A DNA stretch of 64,000 bases from FEN-299 sp963727765 (GCA_963727765.1 CAVSGZ010000007.1:186001-250000); one strand, 5' to 3'; positions 1 to 9,184 are shown, counted from the first letter of the stretch. Program-made: numbers and translations. Notes: generated by a model not told the origin, from the letters alone.

Positions 1-15
1 CACGGAACCGCCCGC

Positions 16-945
16 ATGTTCCGCATCGGCGTCGATCTCGGCGGCACCAAGATTGAAGCCATCGCGCTCGCAGACGACGGGAGCATCCCCGTCCGGCTTC
101 GCGTCCCGACGCCGCGCCACGACTATCCCGGCACGCTGACCGCCATCGCGACGCTGGTCGGCGAGATCGAGCACGCCATAGGCCAGCGCGCCAGCGTCGG
201 CGTGGGGATGCCCGGCGCGATCTCGCCCGCCACCGGTCTTGTCAAGAACGCCAACTCCGTCTGGCTGAACGACCGGCCGCTCGCCGAGGACCTGTCGGCG
301 CGACTCGGCCGCCCGCTGCGACTTGCCAACGACGCCAACTGCTTCGCGCTGTCGGAGGCGAGCGACGGCGCGGCGGCGGGCGCGGCGTGCGTGTTCGGCG
401 TCATCATCGGCACGGGCACCGGCGGCGGCATCGTCGTCAACGGGCAGGTACTGACCGGTCCGAACGCCATCGGCGGGGAGTGGGGCCACAACCCGCTGCC
501 CGGACCGCTGCCAGATGAGCTGCCGGGCCCGTCCTGCTATTGCGGCCGCTGCGGCTGCGTCGAGACGTTCCTCTCCGGGCCGGGCCTCTCGCACGACCAC
601 GAACGGGCGACCGGTGCGGCGCTGGAGCCGGCGGAGATCGCGCGCCGGGCGGATGAGGGCGACGCGGCCGCTTCGGCGACGCTCGATCGCTACGAAGACC
701 GGATGGCCCGCGCCCTTGCCAGCGTCATCAACATCATCGACCCCGACGTCATCGTCCTCGGCGGCGGCGTGTCGAACATCGCGCGCCTTTACCGCAACGT
801 ACCGGCGCGCTGGTCGCGCTACGTCTTCTCGGACCGCGTGGACACGCGGCTCGTGCCGCCCAAGCACGGCGATTCGAGCGGCGTGCGCGGGGCGGCGTGG
901 CTCTGGCCCGCCTTCGCGCTGCGCGCTTCGGCGGGCAAGCCCTGA
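16..945 (+). CDS. ROK family sugar kinase
   Basis: A 309-residue protein with the full ROK layout. The N-terminal phosphate-binding motif is DLGGTK (residues 7-12), the likely catalytic Asp sits in NDANC (D106), and a glycine-rich GTGTGGG nucleotide loop lies at 132-138. The ROK zinc site is H158 in GGEWGHNPL plus the C174/C176/C179/C181 cluster ending in CVE. ROK kinases phosphorylate cytosolic hexoses such as glucose, fructose or N-acetylglucosamine at the expense of ATP; the substrate cannot be read from sequence. There is no DNA-binding N-terminus, so this is a kinase and not a ROK repressor. The next gene starts 18 bp downstream on the same strand and may be co-transcribed. Only 15 bases precede the start, so any promoter lies outside the window. 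Confidence 0.93.
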   Translation: MFRIGVDLGGTKIEAIALADDGSIPVRLRVPTPRHDYPGTLTAIATLVGEIEHAIGQRASVGVGMPGAISPATGLVKNANSVWLNDRPLAEDLSARLGRPLRLANDANCFALSEASDGAAAGAACVFGVIIGTGTGGGIVVNGQVLTGPNAIGGEWGHNPLPGPLPDELPGPSCYCGRCGCVETFLSGPGLSHDHERATGAALEPAEIARRADEGDAAASATLDRYEDRMARALASVINIIDPDVIVLGGGVSNIARLYRNVPARWSRYVFSDRVDTRLVPPKHGDSSGVRGAAWLWPAFALRASAGKP

Positions 946-963
946 CCGGGCGGCGGAGGACCA

Positions 964-2652
964 ATGCTTCGAATGCAGTTCCGCCTGGTGGTCGCCGTCT
1001 TGGCCGGCGTCGCGATGCTGACCCTGTCGCATCGGGCTGCTGCGCAGGCCCTCCCGAGCCTGGCTGCGGCGCAGGGCGCCTACACTCGCCTCAAAGCCGA
1101 CGTCAAGCCCGACGGCGAACTCAAGCGCGAGATCGATGCCGTGGACCGCGCGCTGGCTGAAGCGATCCGCCTGGGGCGGACCGGTGAAGCCAGGCGGCTG
1201 TTGGTGAAAGGGACGTCGCTGCTCGACGGCCGGCCCTGGACCGCCGAGGCGGATTTCGCCGGGTCGATCGTCCTGCGCAGCGATCGGCTGTTCGTCGATC
1301 CGTCGAAGCCCTTCACGCTGCGCGTCGAGCAGATCTACGCGCCCACTCTCGAGTTGACCGCGCCGCTGACGGCTCGGATCGCGCTGCGCCGGCTGATCCC
1401 TCCTTCCCAGCTCGCGGCGGGACAGAGCCAGGTCGGCAAGGCCGTGAAGGATCTCGGGACGTTCGATGGCGTGGGACGGGACCTGCGGGAGTCGCCGTTT
1501 CTCGCCGACCTCGATCTCAATGGGGTCCCCGACGGCCGCTACGTCGTCGTCGCCGAACTCTCGGAGGGCGGGCAACTGCTGGCGGCCCGCGGATTGTCGA
1601 TCGAGGTGTGGAAGGACCTCGATGCCCGGCTGCAGAAGCTGGACGTCGGCGCCAGGTCGGGAGGCGACCTGGCGCAGGCGCTGAGAGCCGACCTCCTCTA
1701 CCCGGGCGACTACATCCGCCGCGCCAACCGCGGCCTGATCGATTCAGAGTATTTCGATCTCGGAATGGAACTGGCCGATGCCGAGGCGACGCTGGCCGCG
1801 CTCGATCGGCGGCGGAACCCGTTCGTGAACCGGACCGGCGACTTCAAGCGCCATTACGTGATGCCGGAGACGGGCGAGATCATGCCCTACCACCTGTACG
1901 TGCCGGCGCTCTGCATCGCGCGGAAGTGCCCGCTGGTCGTGGCCCTGCACGGGAGCGGCATCAACGAGGACGGCTACTTCCAGGGGGAGAACCGCCAGAT
2001 GCCGGTCGCGGCGGAGGAGCGGGGCTTCATCGTCGTCGCGCCTCTCGGATACCGCGTCGACGGAGGCTATGGCCGCACCACGCCGGCCTCGTCACAGGAT
2101 CCCGCGATCAAGCGAAGGCGGGAGTTGAGCGAGGCAGACGTGCTGCACGTGATCGACTTGGTCCGCCAGTCTCACCGGGTAGATGAGGACAGGATCTACC
2201 TGCTCGGGCATTCGATGGGTGCGGCTGGGGCCTGGTATCTCGGCGCGAAGTACCCGGACCGATGGGCCGCGGTTGCCTGCTTCTCAGGCCGGGGCGATCC
2301 GGCGACCGTTGAGCGGATGCGCCACGTCGCGCAGATCGTCGTGCACGGCGACGCCGACGAGGTCGTGCCCGTCGCCGGGTCGCGCGTGATGGTGGCGGAG
2401 ATGAAGCGTCTCGGCGTCGAGCACAAGTACATCGAGGTGCGAGGCGGGAGCCACTCGAGCGTGGTCGACCAGAATATCGGGACGGTGTTCGAGTTCTTCG
2501 ACGCGCACAGGAGGCGGAAGGCCGAAGGCGGCGCGAACCACCAATCGGCTTCCTCGGGCGCGGCCCTTGAATCCGGTCCCTACCGCACGATCGGCGCCAC
2601 TTGCGGCCAGAACTCCCGCCAGAGCCTATCGACCCTCGCGATCGCATCGTAG
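964..2652 (+). CDS. exported alpha/beta hydrolase, PHB-depolymerase/esterase-like
   Basis: A 562-residue protein with an N-terminal signal peptide (hydrophobic run about 7-25, then AAAQA). The N-terminal third is not recognisable; the C-terminal half is an alpha/beta hydrolase. The catalytic triad can be placed: Ser417 in GHSMG, Asp465 in HGDADEVVP and His497 in GGSHSS. An oxyanion segment reads ALHGSG. This resembles exported esterases of the PHB-depolymerase/LpqC type, so a periplasmic or secreted ester hydrolase is likely; the substrate is unknown. The last 25 or so residues are low-complexity and overlap the convergent next gene by 73 bp. The tail could therefore be an artefact of a lost stop. 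Confidence 0.85.
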   Translation: MLRMQFRLVVAVLAGVAMLTLSHRAAAQALPSLAAAQGAYTRLKADVKPDGELKREIDAVDRALAEAIRLGRTGEARRLLVKGTSLLDGRPWTAEADFAGSIVLRSDRLFVDPSKPFTLRVEQIYAPTLELTAPLTARIALRRLIPPSQLAAGQSQVGKAVKDLGTFDGVGRDLRESPFLADLDLNGVPDGRYVVVAELSEGGQLLAARGLSIEVWKDLDARLQKLDVGARSGGDLAQALRADLLYPGDYIRRANRGLIDSEYFDLGMELADAEATLAALDRRRNPFVNRTGDFKRHYVMPETGEIMPYHLYVPALCIARKCPLVVALHGSGINEDGYFQGENRQMPVAAEERGFIVVAPLGYRVDGGYGRTTPASSQDPAIKRRRELSEADVLHVIDLVRQSHRVDEDRIYLLGHSMGAAGAWYLGAKYPDRWAAVACFSGRGDPATVERMRHVAQIVVHGDADEVVPVAGSRVMVAEMKRLGVEHKYIEVRGGSHSSVVDQNIGTVFEFFDAHRRRKAEGGANHQSASSGAALESGPYRTIGATCGQNSRQSLSTLAIAS

Positions 2653-3149
2653 ACGTACTCGGTGGGAAGCCCCACGTCCAGCACGTTGAGGACCCAACAG
2701 TTCAGGATCTCGCCGTCGGTGTCGAGGTAGAACGAGGCGAAGATCTTGCGACGATTCAGGTCGTCCAGCATGGCGACCACGGCGCTCCTGTTCGCCGGCG
2801 ACGCCTTGACGCCGGTATACAACGTGATGAGGACCGCCCGTTCTTTGACCTTCCCGGTGTCCTTGTCGCGGTTCGAGGATTGAGTGTCGACCACGATGCG
2901 GAACGCGGCGCCATTGTCCACGGCCGTAAACGGGAGTTCGAGGAACATGTCGCTCGGGTCTTTCGAATCGGTCTTCTCCTTCACGATCAGCTTGTGGGAG
3001 TCCACCAGGTAGCGCTCGATCGTCCGCTCCATCGAACTCTCGTCCTGGACGACCACGAGACGATCTGCTGCAGGGGCCTGGGCAAACCCCGTCCCCATGG
3101 CGCTCGAACTCACGACGAGACCGATCACGATGCCGTGTAAGGTCCGCAT
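2580..3149 (-). CDS. small exported protein, YbjN-like fold possible
   Basis: A 189-residue protein with a clear signal peptide (MRTLHGIVIGLVVSSS, cleavage probably near FAQA). The mature part is mixed alpha/beta. Its C-terminal half contains LNRRKIFASFYLDTDGEILN and a Trp-rich helix (RLWREFWPQV), vaguely like the YbjN/type III chaperone fold. That resemblance is weak and no catalytic residues are visible. It is convergent with, and overlaps, the hydrolase at 964-2652. Likely a periplasmic protein of unknown role. Confidence 0.7.
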   Translation of the reverse strand: MRTLHGIVIGLVVSSSAMGTGFAQAPAADRLVVVQDESSMERTIERYLVDSHKLIVKEKTDSKDPSDMFLELPFTAVDNGAAFRIVVDTQSSNRDKDTGKVKERAVLITLYTGVKASPANRSAVVAMLDDLNRRKIFASFYLDTDGEILNCWVLNVLDVGLPTEYVYDAIARVDRLWREFWPQVAPIVR

Positions 3150-3266
3150 TCATCCTCCCGGCGATGAGACGAAGTCGAACGCTGGTGTGCGCGACTCCCA
3201 GTGAGCGGACGCGTCAAAGGGCTCAGTGCGCGTCCGGCGTGTCCTGTCGAAACAGAAAGCGTTCAG

Positions 3267-3294
3267 CCGGGTCGGTCCGCTGGGACTGACCCGG
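3267..3294 (-). terminator. hairpin downstream of the small exported gene
   Basis: A 12-bp stem (CCGGGTCGGTCC against GGACTGACCCGG, one G-T wobble) with a four-base loop GCTG. On the minus strand it lies about 120 bp after the stop of the gene at 3412-3828 and is followed by a mildly T-rich stretch. It could be a terminator, but there is no clean U-run. Confidence 0.35.
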
Positions 3295-3367
3295 CCTCAC
3301 TGGGATCTCTTATCGGACCGGAACCGGTGACGAATTACGGATAGGTCCGGCAGGGGGGCACGCGCCC

Positions 3368-3406
3368 GCACCTGCCGGCTCGCCATGGCCTGCTTGATCG
3401 GCGGCA
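3368..3406 (-). pseudogene. relic copy of the 3' end of the Fe-S protein gene
   Basis: This 39-bp stretch matches 36 of 39 positions of 4137-4175, inside the 3' end of the Fe-S protein gene at 4096-5376. On the minus strand it reads LPPIKQAMASRQVR, against LPPVKRAMASRQVR in the intact gene. No longer similarity is evident around it, so it is a short duplicated remnant. The small exported gene at 3412-3828 lies between the relic and the intact copy. Confidence 0.6.
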
Positions 3407-3411
3407 GCCCC

Positions 3412-3828
3412 CTACTGGCCGCAGGTGCTGCTGATCATCTTCACGCTTGTGACGTTCATGTCACTGTATGACTGGCCGGCGGCTTCGGCCGTTTCGCTCT
3501 TCGCCATCTTGGCTTCGGCGGCCTTTGACTTGTGAACCTCGGAGCCAGTCAGCATCACCTTCTGGCCGACGATCTCGGCGAACTTCACCGTGCGGCTCGA
3601 CAGTTCCCAGGTCTTGCCGTCTTCAGCTTTGATGAAGAACCCCTTGGGCTCAACGCCCTTCTGCACGCAGCCGGTCACGCTGAACGTCTGCTGAGCGGCC
3701 TTGGTCTTCGCAGGCGCTGTCCCCTGGTCCTGTGCGGCGCTCCCCGCTGCAGACAGCGCCAGCAGGCAAATGGCGACGAAGACGCTCGGAACCAGCGCGA
3801 GGGAGAATCTGACGATCCTGTGTGACAT
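3412..3828 (-). CDS. small exported protein of unknown function
   Basis: A 138-residue protein starting at the ATG at 3828, preceded by an AGG-rich ribosome site (GGAAAGGTACAGGT). Longer in-frame starts exist upstream, but only this one puts the signal peptide (hydrophobic run about 7-29, ending SAAQ) at the N-terminus. The mature part contains SVTGCVQKGVEPKGFFIKAEDGKTWEL followed by GQKVMLTGSEV. This resembles small periplasmic OB-fold-like beta proteins common in Acidobacteriota. A second Cys lies near the C-terminus (STCGQ), so a disulfide with the Cys in TGC is possible. Function unknown. Confidence 0.75.
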   Translation of the reverse strand: MSHRIVRFSLALVPSVFVAICLLALSAAGSAAQDQGTAPAKTKAAQQTFSVTGCVQKGVEPKGFFIKAEDGKTWELSSRTVKFAEIVGQKVMLTGSEVHKSKAAEAKMAKSETAEAAGQSYSDMNVTSVKMISSTCGQ

Positions 3829-4095
3829 ACCTGTACCTTTCCATTCTGATCGGTGGGCGAAGCAAACCGCCGCCCGCCACCGCTGCACTCGAGTCTGTGA
3901 ATGACCCCGGATCGACTCTATGCCGATAAGGACGGGACCGCAACTGATATAGACACGGCAGATGAGCTGGTGTCCGCCTCCACCCAGGGGCCGACGGCCT
4001 CCGGCTTCAGGCCTAGCACTCACGGACACCGCTGCCTGAGGTCGACGCTCGCAGCAGGTCTTCCCTGGGCCGAGCGACGTCGAAGGCAGCCCTGC

Positions 4096-5376
4096 TCAAC
4101 TGGCTCTAGCGATCAGCTTCTCGAGGTACTTCGACCGCACCTGCCGGCTCGCCATGGCCCGCTTGACGGGCGGCAGCTTCAGGATGGCGCCGAGGACCGC
4201 GGCGATCGCCCGATGGCTCGCCAGGGCGTGATTGTCGAAGATCAACTGGGGCAGCATGCCCCGCTCGATCGCCTGCAGCACCACGCGATGCGTGGAATCG
4301 AGCGGCGTGATCACCCGCTCGGCACGCGGCACCAGGCGGAGCGCCCGCTCACGGCACGTCGCCACACACACGCCGCAGCCAAGGCAGGCCTGTTCATGGA
4401 GCCGCGCGACCTTGCGGTGCGGCTTCTTCGGATCGTTGGCCGACACGACTCCCAGCGCCTCCACCGGGCAGGCGTCCACGCACTTCATGCAGCCGTCGCA
4501 CTTCGCACGGTCGATCTCGAGGATGAAATTGGTGGTGTGGACCGGGTGCAGGAACCCGAAGCGGCGCGCCGCGACCAACGCCTCGCAGCAGCAGCCGCAG
4601 CAGTTGCAGATGAACGAGACGCCGCGGCGCGAATTCTCGCCGAACTGCACCAGCCCGCGGTCGCGCGCCTGCTGGAGCAGATCCAGGCACTCGGCGGCGT
4701 CCACCCGGCGCGCGACGCCGTGCCGCGTCAGGGAGGCGGCCGCCGTATTGAAAGTCATGCAGTTGTCGAGCGGCGCGCCGCACGCCTGGCCGAGGTGCTG
4801 CTTCTTGTGCCGGCAGTAGCAGAGGCCGACGCCGATCGCCCGGGCGGTCTTCACCACCTCGCTGGCGCGCTCGTAGTCCAGCACGTGCAGCGAGAGTTCC
4901 GGCGCCACGGCCGACTCGTTCACGAAGACGCGCCCGAGTCGGGTGTCGCCCGCGCAGAAGAGGTCGCGGATGAAGTCCTCCTCGAGGTTCACATACTGGT
5001 AGAAGAGCTCGGCGAGCAGCTTCTGGTCGACGTCCTCGCGCACCCTCATCATCGAGAACTCGAAAAAGCCGGCCATCGGCGGCGGCAGGACGTACGTAGT
5101 CACCCCTTCAGGAGACTCGATGTCGAGCAGGATGGCGCGGCCGGCCAGCTCGTCGAGCACGCGCCGGGCCTCGGCTTCGGGCAGCGTCCAGCGGCGTGCG
5201 GCGTCGGCCGCGGTGAACGGCCGGATGGGGAGCTGCGCCACCAGGCCCGCCTCGCGTTCGCTGAAGAGCAGCGCGAGAATGTCGAAGAGGCGGTCGGTGG
5301 GCGGCGCCCCCTGCGGGAACCGGTTGAGCCTGTCGGCGAGATCGCGATAGGCAGAACGCACGGTCAGATGCGACAT
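4096..5376 (-). CDS. 4Fe-4S ferredoxin-type electron transfer protein with N-terminal helical domain
   Basis: A 426-residue protein. Residues 1-90 look like a winged-helix segment. Residues 186-206 hold a Cys/His group (CYCRHKK, QACG, DNC), and 257-264 hold a dense Cys cluster (CNCCGCCC). Residues 293-304 carry CDGCMKCVDACP and 331-341 carry CLGCGVCVATC, two bacterial-ferredoxin [4Fe-4S] sites. Its close position downstream of two dehydrogenase subunits on the same strand suggests it passes electrons from that enzyme to the respiratory chain or another acceptor; that is inference. A short duplicate of its 3' end lies at 3368-3406. Confidence 0.85.
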   Translation of the reverse strand: MSHLTVRSAYRDLADRLNRFPQGAPPTDRLFDILALLFSEREAGLVAQLPIRPFTAADAARRWTLPEAEARRVLDELAGRAILLDIESPEGVTTYVLPPPMAGFFEFSMMRVREDVDQKLLAELFYQYVNLEEDFIRDLFCAGDTRLGRVFVNESAVAPELSLHVLDYERASEVVKTARAIGVGLCYCRHKKQHLGQACGAPLDNCMTFNTAAASLTRHGVARRVDAAECLDLLQQARDRGLVQFGENSRRGVSFICNCCGCCCEALVAARRFGFLHPVHTTNFILEIDRAKCDGCMKCVDACPVEALGVVSANDPKKPHRKVARLHEQACLGCGVCVATCRERALRLVPRAERVITPLDSTHRVVLQAIERGMLPQLIFDNHALASHRAIAAVLGAILKLPPVKRAMASRQVRSKYLEKLIARAS

Positions 5377-5456
5377 CGTGGCCCTCCGTGACTCTGACCC
5401 GCGTCACTTGGCGGCCCTGAAGAACCGCCCTACATATCTGTCCTTGGGCCCTGAGC

Positions 5457-6613
5457 CTATTTGAGCGCTTCCTCCCCCCGAACTCCCTCGTGGGCCGGAG
5501 TTCGTCGAGGATCGTCTTGTCGGCAGCCGTGTCCCGGCCGAGGATCGCTCGGCTCAGCACCGTGGCGACGCCGGGGCCGAGCATGAACCCCTGGCCGCAC
5601 ATGCCTTCCGCGTGCACGTAGCCTTCAACCGTCTTCGACCAGCCGAGGACCGGCGCGCCGTCTGGCGTCATCGGGTAGAGGCCGCGCCAGGTGCGCCGCA
5701 CTTTGATGTTCGCCACCTTCGGCACGAGATCCACCATCCGCCCCGCGATCATCGGCAGGTAGGCCGACGTCTCGCGCCGGTCGGTGCCGACAATCGGCGG
5801 GTCGGGCGTGATGCAGAACACGAGGCCGCCCGGCTTGTGCTGGTAGAAATAGTAGTTGCGCGCCCCCGCGGTCGGACGGATGTCGACCAGCATCGGGTGG
5901 AGGAACCGTGCCACCGGCTCGGTGATACCGGCCTCGTGGCTGTCCGGCACGACCGGCGTGTCGAGGCCGATCGACTGCGCCAGCGGACGGGCCCATGCGC
6001 CCGCGGCGTTGACCACCGTCTCGGTGGCGTAGCCGCCCTTGTCGGTGCGAACACCGACGACCCCGTTCTTCCGCTGGATGATGCCCGTGACGCGCTCGCC
6101 GAACCGGAACTGCACGCCGAGCTCGACGGCTCTCCGGTAGAACGCCGCCGACGACATCATCGGCGAAGCCGACCCGTCCTCGGGCGAGTAAGTGCCTCCG
6201 CGAAGCCCCTCGCGGTTGATGTCGGGCACGAGCGCGATCATCTCGTCGCGATCGAGCCAGCGGATGTTCAGGCCGTAGCTCTGCTGGATCTTGAGCAGAT
6301 CCTTCAGCGAGCGCTCTTCCTGCTCGCGGTAGGCGACGAATACGTAGCCGCCCTGGAACCACTCGATCTCGTCGCCGTGCGACTGCTGCCACGTCGAGAA
6401 GATGCGCAGCGACTCGAGGCAGAGCCGGATCTTCGCCGGCGAGGAGTGCGTCGCGCGGATCCCGCCGATCGCGCACTTGTTGCTGCCCTGGCCGGCGCTC
6501 GCGAACTGGTCGATGACCAGAGGCTTGAGGCCCGCCTCGGCCAGGAACATCGCCGTCGGCAGCCCCACGCTGCCGGCGCCGACGATGATGGCGTCGAATA
6601 CCTGGAGGCTCAT
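5457..6613 (-). CDS. FAD-dependent amine/imino-acid dehydrogenase subunit (DAO family), apparent frameshift near the C-terminus
   Basis: About 385 residues of the D-amino-acid oxidase/sarcosine oxidase beta type. An FAD dinucleotide motif (IIVGAGSVGLPTA) starts near residue 9, and the family C-terminal glycine segment GMCGQGFMLGPG is present. The start follows GGAGG and overlaps the upstream stop (TAATG), indicating translational coupling. As printed, the frame has no stop where expected and runs on to 5108, deep inside the Fe-S gene in another frame. Adding one G to the six-base G tract (5474-5479, minus strand) gives a short FGGEEALK end and a TAG at 5457-5459. That is the normal family length, so I take 5457 as the real end. 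Confidence 0.8.
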
Positions 6614-8748
6614 TACATGCCTCCTTCGTGGGCATCGGTGGCGTGTCGCCGCGGCACGTCCTTGATGGGCGTCTCTCCGGCCACCACGCCTGCGAAGGCG
6701 CCGAGCGGCACCTCCATGAACAGCGGCCGCCGCGTCAGGTCCGTGACCTCGCCGGGCGGGATCCCCTCCTCCCTGAAGATGCGCTTGATCAGGTTCGGGC
6801 ACGTCTTGCCGCCGCACGCGCCCATGCCGCACCGGGTGATCGCCTTCAGGTGGTTCATGTCGCGGATGCCGCTCCGGATCAGCCGGCGCAGGTCCTTGGC
6901 CGTCACCCGCTCGCACCGGCACACGATCTCGTCGTCGCCGACCGGCTGTTCGTAGCGCTCGACGCGCTCGGCCTGCCAGGGATCCTGGACGCGGATGCCG
7001 GCGATGCGCGGCGCGACCTCGGCCGGCGCCGTCACCCGCACGAGCAGCGCGCGGTCGGCGTCCTTCGGCGCGCGGACGCGCGTCACCTCCACGTTGCCGA
7101 GCACCGTTCCCTCGCTGTCGAGGACCGTGACCCTGTCGCCCTTCTTGATCTTCTTCGCCGAGAACTCGTAGGGAATGATGACCGTCGGCTGCTGAGCGTC
7201 CTTCCGGAAGTCCACCAGCGTGATGGCGAGGCCGGGGCAGATGGCCACGCACTTCTCGCACCCGTCGCACGCGTTGCCCACGAACTCGGGCAGCCCCAGC
7301 ACGTCGTCTCCCGCGATGTTGATGCCGTGGTTCGGGCAGATCGAGATGCAGGGGTTGCAGGGGATTTCCTGCGTGCAATGGAAGACGGGGAAGACGCCTG
7401 ACCGCTCTTCGGGAATGTCCTCGGCGATCGTCATGCCGGGACGTGACTTGAGGACCTCGGCCGTGCGGTGCCACTCGGGCGGCACCTCGCCGACGTCGCG
7501 CCCGAGCTTGCGGGCGATCTCGAGGCCACGGATCCTGCCGGTGAACATGGCGGCCGACGCCTCGGCGATCTCCTCCGAGTCGCCGGCGGCCATCGCCGGC
7601 AGGCCGAACTCGCGCGCCTTGTGCAGGAACTCGTCCACCGGGTCGAGGCCGACCGCAACCAGAACTGTGTCGCACTCGAACCGCTTCTCGGTGCCGGGGA
7701 TCGGCCGCCACGTCTTGTCGATTTCGGCGATGGTGACTGATTCGACCTCGTCGCGTCCCTCGGCTCGCAGGATCGTGTGCGACGTGTAGACCGGCACCCC
7801 CATCCGCACCAGCTTGTCCTTGTGCACCTTGTAGCCGCCGCACTCGGGCATCGCCTCGCAGAGACCGACGACGCCGATGCCGGCCTGAAGGGCGTGGTAG
7901 CCCGCGATGAGACCGACGTTTCCACCGCCGACAACAAACAACTGCTCGGTCGGGCGGACGAGATCCCGGTTGACCAGCGTCTGGAAAGCGCCCGCGCCGT
8001 AGACCCCTGGCAGCGTGTTGCCGGGGAAGACGAGCGACTTCTCTCGCGCGCCGGCCGTGACGAGCAGCATGTCGGGCCGGACGATGAAGTACTGCTGGTT
8101 GTCGCGCAGCACGCCCACGCGGCGATCGGAGAAGACCGAGAGCACCGTCGAGTTGAGCCAGATGCGGATGTTCTCGAACTGCCGCACCTCGTCCTCGAGC
8201 TTGGTGGCGATGTCGATGCCTCTGGTGCCGGCGTGGCAGGCCTCGATCGAGCCGAAGAACTTGTGCGTCTGGAGGACGAGCTTGCCGCCGAGGCGATGCT
8301 TGTCGTCCACGATGAGCGCGCGGACGCCGGCCTTGCCGAGTTCGATGGCCGCTGTCAGGCCGGCCGGGCCGCCGCCGATGATCAGGCACTCGACGTCGAC
8401 CGTCTCGATCGAGTGCGTCCGCACTCCGCCTTCGACGTCGGGGAGGACCGGGAGGCCGTCGAGCGGCTGCACCTGCATGCCGGGGCGCACGACGACCATG
8501 CACGACTTGACCGGCAGATTGTCGGCGACGACCGTGCACTGGGCGCACTGGCCGTTGGCGCAGAAGATCCCCTGCGGCGCGCCGTCCTTGGGGTGATGGC
8601 CGAAGGTGCGGACGCCGTTTGCGAACAGCGCCGAGGCGATCGTCTCGCCCGGGCGCGCGAGCATCGGCTGCCGCTGCCAGGTGAATGGCACGTCGGCCTC
8701 ACCGGCGGGCGGCAGGATCGGATGTTCAAGAATGCGATGATCGGGCAC
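6613..8748 (-). CDS. multi-cofactor dehydrogenase alpha subunit (2Fe-2S / FAD-NAD / 4Fe-4S / BFD)
   Basis: A 711-residue fusion. Residues about 15-90 are a small [2Fe-2S] domain (CANGQCAQC). From about 120 a pyridine-nucleotide-disulfide reductase fold begins with IIGGGPAGLTAA and has a second Rossmann motif VVGGGNVGL. Two [4Fe-4S] groups follow (CTQEIPCNPCISICP and CDGCEKCVAICP). A BFD-like [2Fe-2S] site (CRCERVT, then CGMGACGGKTC) is near the C-terminus. This is the architecture of alpha subunits of hydroxyproline/proline dehydrogenases, opine oxidases and HcnB-type enzymes, here with the small Fe-S subunit fused on. Together with the adjacent DAO subunit it probably oxidises an amine or cyclic imino acid. 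The substrate is unknown. Confidence 0.88.
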   Translation of the reverse strand: MPDHRILEHPILPPAGEADVPFTWQRQPMLARPGETIASALFANGVRTFGHHPKDGAPQGIFCANGQCAQCTVVADNLPVKSCMVVVRPGMQVQPLDGLPVLPDVEGGVRTHSIETVDVECLIIGGGPAGLTAAIELGKAGVRALIVDDKHRLGGKLVLQTHKFFGSIEACHAGTRGIDIATKLEDEVRQFENIRIWLNSTVLSVFSDRRVGVLRDNQQYFIVRPDMLLVTAGAREKSLVFPGNTLPGVYGAGAFQTLVNRDLVRPTEQLFVVGGGNVGLIAGYHALQAGIGVVGLCEAMPECGGYKVHKDKLVRMGVPVYTSHTILRAEGRDEVESVTIAEIDKTWRPIPGTEKRFECDTVLVAVGLDPVDEFLHKAREFGLPAMAAGDSEEIAEASAAMFTGRIRGLEIARKLGRDVGEVPPEWHRTAEVLKSRPGMTIAEDIPEERSGVFPVFHCTQEIPCNPCISICPNHGINIAGDDVLGLPEFVGNACDGCEKCVAICPGLAITLVDFRKDAQQPTVIIPYEFSAKKIKKGDRVTVLDSEGTVLGNVEVTRVRAPKDADRALLVRVTAPAEVAPRIAGIRVQDPWQAERVERYEQPVGDDEIVCRCERVTAKDLRRLIRSGIRDMNHLKAITRCGMGACGGKTCPNLIKRIFREEGIPPGEVTDLTRRPLFMEVPLGAFAGVVAGETPIKDVPRRHATDAHEGGM

Positions 8749-8856
8749 TGGGCTGACTCCTCACCGCGATGAACGAATCGACGGTCGTGTTCGCGCACGC
8801 CCGACGTCGAACCGCGGGACAGATCCTGAGGGCTGAGAACGTGATAGAACGCGACG

Positions 8857-8875
8857 GAGAACCGGGGCGGTTCTC
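8857..8875. promoter_or_regulatory. perfect inverted repeat upstream of the dehydrogenase operon
   Basis: GAGAACCG, three bases, CGGTTCTC: an 8-bp perfect inverted repeat about 109 bp upstream of the start at 8748. Further AGAAC half-sites occur just to its left (about 8835-8850). It could be an operator or an RNA hairpin; there is no T-run. The rest of the 436-bp gap 8749-9184 between the divergent genes shows no coding signal. Confidence 0.35.
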
Positions 8876-9184
8876 GTGCTTGGGCGGCGGCGCCGAGCGG
8901 CCGGCGGCAGGCTGACCCGTGGGCCGGAACGCGGCTCGTCTCGAAAGTCACCGCAGGCCAAGGATAACACAGGCTCGAGGCACCCGCCTTAGCGGGGGCC
9001 CGTCCGTGAGCGCCCACCAGCGTACAAATCGTCCCGCCGCCGCCGGGCGTCGTGAACACCGCAAGCTGAGCCCAACATGCGGGCTGCCAGAACGCTCAAG
9101 GGCCAGAATATCGCGTATCCTCTGTCTTAGGGGTGGTGATTGGGCGAGCCCGACCGATGAAGAGGCTTGGGCGATGGGGGCAGG

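Noticed and set aside
3901..5391. A 496-residue plus-strand frame.
   Set aside because: Shadow of the Fe-S protein gene; no domain is recognisable.
6614..8548. Upstream part of the long minus-strand frame that continues into the FAD gene.
   Set aside because: It overlaps the multi-cofactor subunit in another frame and is Arg-rich shadow; the FAD protein begins at 6613.
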